A DNA stretch of 57,371 nt from Candidatus Cacconaster stercorequi (GTDB lineage Bacteria; Bacillota; Clostridia; Oscillospirales; Oscillospiraceae): the NCBI GenBank assembly GCA_018064925.1, contig JAGHUH010000027.1, positions 1 to 57,371 of the forward strand, in the 5' to 3' direction. Position numbers and translations under genes: made by a program. The notes beneath the pieces are model-generated. The model saw only the letters and a program-made list of their open reading frames with translations, did no database searches and was not told the DNA's origin. Below, in pieces: positions 57,174 to 57,371 of this stretch; position 1 is the first letter of the stretch, and each line of letters starts with the position of its first letter.

Positions 57174-57371
57174 TAAAAGTGATACTGTGGTTTTTCGACA
57201 TTGTGTTGGTGCTGATCATCGCCATGGGATTCATGCGTGATGCGTACGGGTGGTGCATTGAGGACCCGGACGAAAATGCCAAGATCGATGCGGCGCTGGA
57301 CTGGCACTATCTTGATGGCGTCACGCTGACCGCCTACTGCAACTGCCCTGAATGCTGCGGCCAATGGTCTG
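57170..57371 (+). CDS. 3D-domain-like membrane/cell-wall protein, cut by window end
   Basis: The visible 67 residues have an N-terminal hydrophobic helix (WFFDIVLVLIIAMGF) and an end TLTAYCNCPECCGQWS that resembles the start of the 3D (Asp-Asp-Asp) domain of cell-wall lytic or resuscitation-type proteins (TAYCPCEKCCG pattern). It may be a phage lysis-related or spore/cell-wall enzyme. The rest lies outside the window. Confidence 0.7.
   Translation, partial: MIKVILWFFDIVLVLIIAMGFMRDAYGWCIEDPDENAKIDAALDWHYLDGVTLTAYCNCPECCGQWS

Larger units (their letters stand above)
46835..57371. mobile_element. Prophage or integrative element integrated in cotJC (partial)
   Basis: The element begins at the cotJC junction and continues beyond the window. 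It has a large serine recombinase next to the junction, a YHYH-domain membrane protein, a divergent CI/Cro-type switch with four palindromic operators, an HNH protein, tRNA genes and an early operon of small, mostly overlapping genes (52103 to 57371). The gene order fits a temperate siphovirus of clostridia. No structural genes are visible in the window, so a conjugative element with a phage-like front is not excluded. Confidence 0.85.

Overview
The window looks like a chromosomal contig of a spore-forming, anaerobic, amino-acid- and purine-using member of the Clostridia, most likely Oscillospiraceae (inference). The reasons are moderately high GC, sporulation genes (spoIIGA-sigE, spoIIM, cotJC), an alanine T-box, ferredoxin-linked 2-oxoacid oxidoreductase genes, an XdhD/YgfM-type molybdenum hydroxylase cluster, type III glutamine synthetase, and housekeeping genes organised as in Firmicutes (mltG next to a U32 peptidase-like tRNA hydroxylation gene).

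Layout. 1-5.7 kb: molybdenum hydroxylase cluster, an XdhA-type subunit cut by the window start, then [2Fe-2S], FAD, YgfM-like and XdhD-like genes; an accessory XdhC/CoxI gene with a small P-loop NTPase lies at 25.1-26.6 kb. 5.7-9.2 kb: phospholipid synthase, HAD phosphatase, 3-methyladenine glycosylase, RarD and dTMP kinase. 9.3-15.6 kb: small Cys-rich protein, mltG, U32 protein, then T-box-alaS-HIT. 15.7-25 kb: tRNA-Arg, DivIVA-like protein, asnA, gltX-spoIIM-glnN, trpS, and a NifU-like/GGGtGRT gene pair. 26.7-31.2 kb: DUF554 protein and an iron/corrinoid-type ABC operon ending in a methyltransferase. 31.2-32.3 kb: an AT-rich islet bounded by a 43-nt imperfect inverted repeat and holding an XRE regulator gene broken by an in-frame stop. 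32.3-39 kb: a proline-rich three-gene operon, nth, rarA, an S1-domain protein, DUF951, spoIIGA-sigE and an XRE regulator. 39.2-46.2 kb: 2-oxoacid:ferredoxin oxidoreductase (four subunits) with a P-loop ATPase and an aminotransferase, glutaminase, and an orphan ABC ATPase.

From 46.8 kb to the window end lies the left part of a prophage or related integrative element. A large serine recombinase ends about 14 bp from a cotJC (spore coat) gene that has lost its N-terminal coding part, so the element sits inside cotJC, as skin sits inside sigK. After the recombinase come a YHYH-domain membrane protein (probable cargo) between two copies of a short direct repeat, a CI-like repressor, a divergent switch with four TAGC-N5-GCTA palindromes, a Cro-like gene, an HNH protein, two tRNAs with a tRNA-like fold between them, a GC-rich structured noncoding stretch, and a tightly overlapping run of small early genes including PcfK-like, PcfJ-like, DUF3102 and a cut-off 3D-domain gene.

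The strongest candidate for a new biological system is the cotJC interruption: a possible sporulation-linked DNA rearrangement. Also notable are the inverted-repeat islet, the D-arm-less tRNA-like element and the NifU-like/GGGtGRT pair. All assignments come from reading the sequence; no database search was run.
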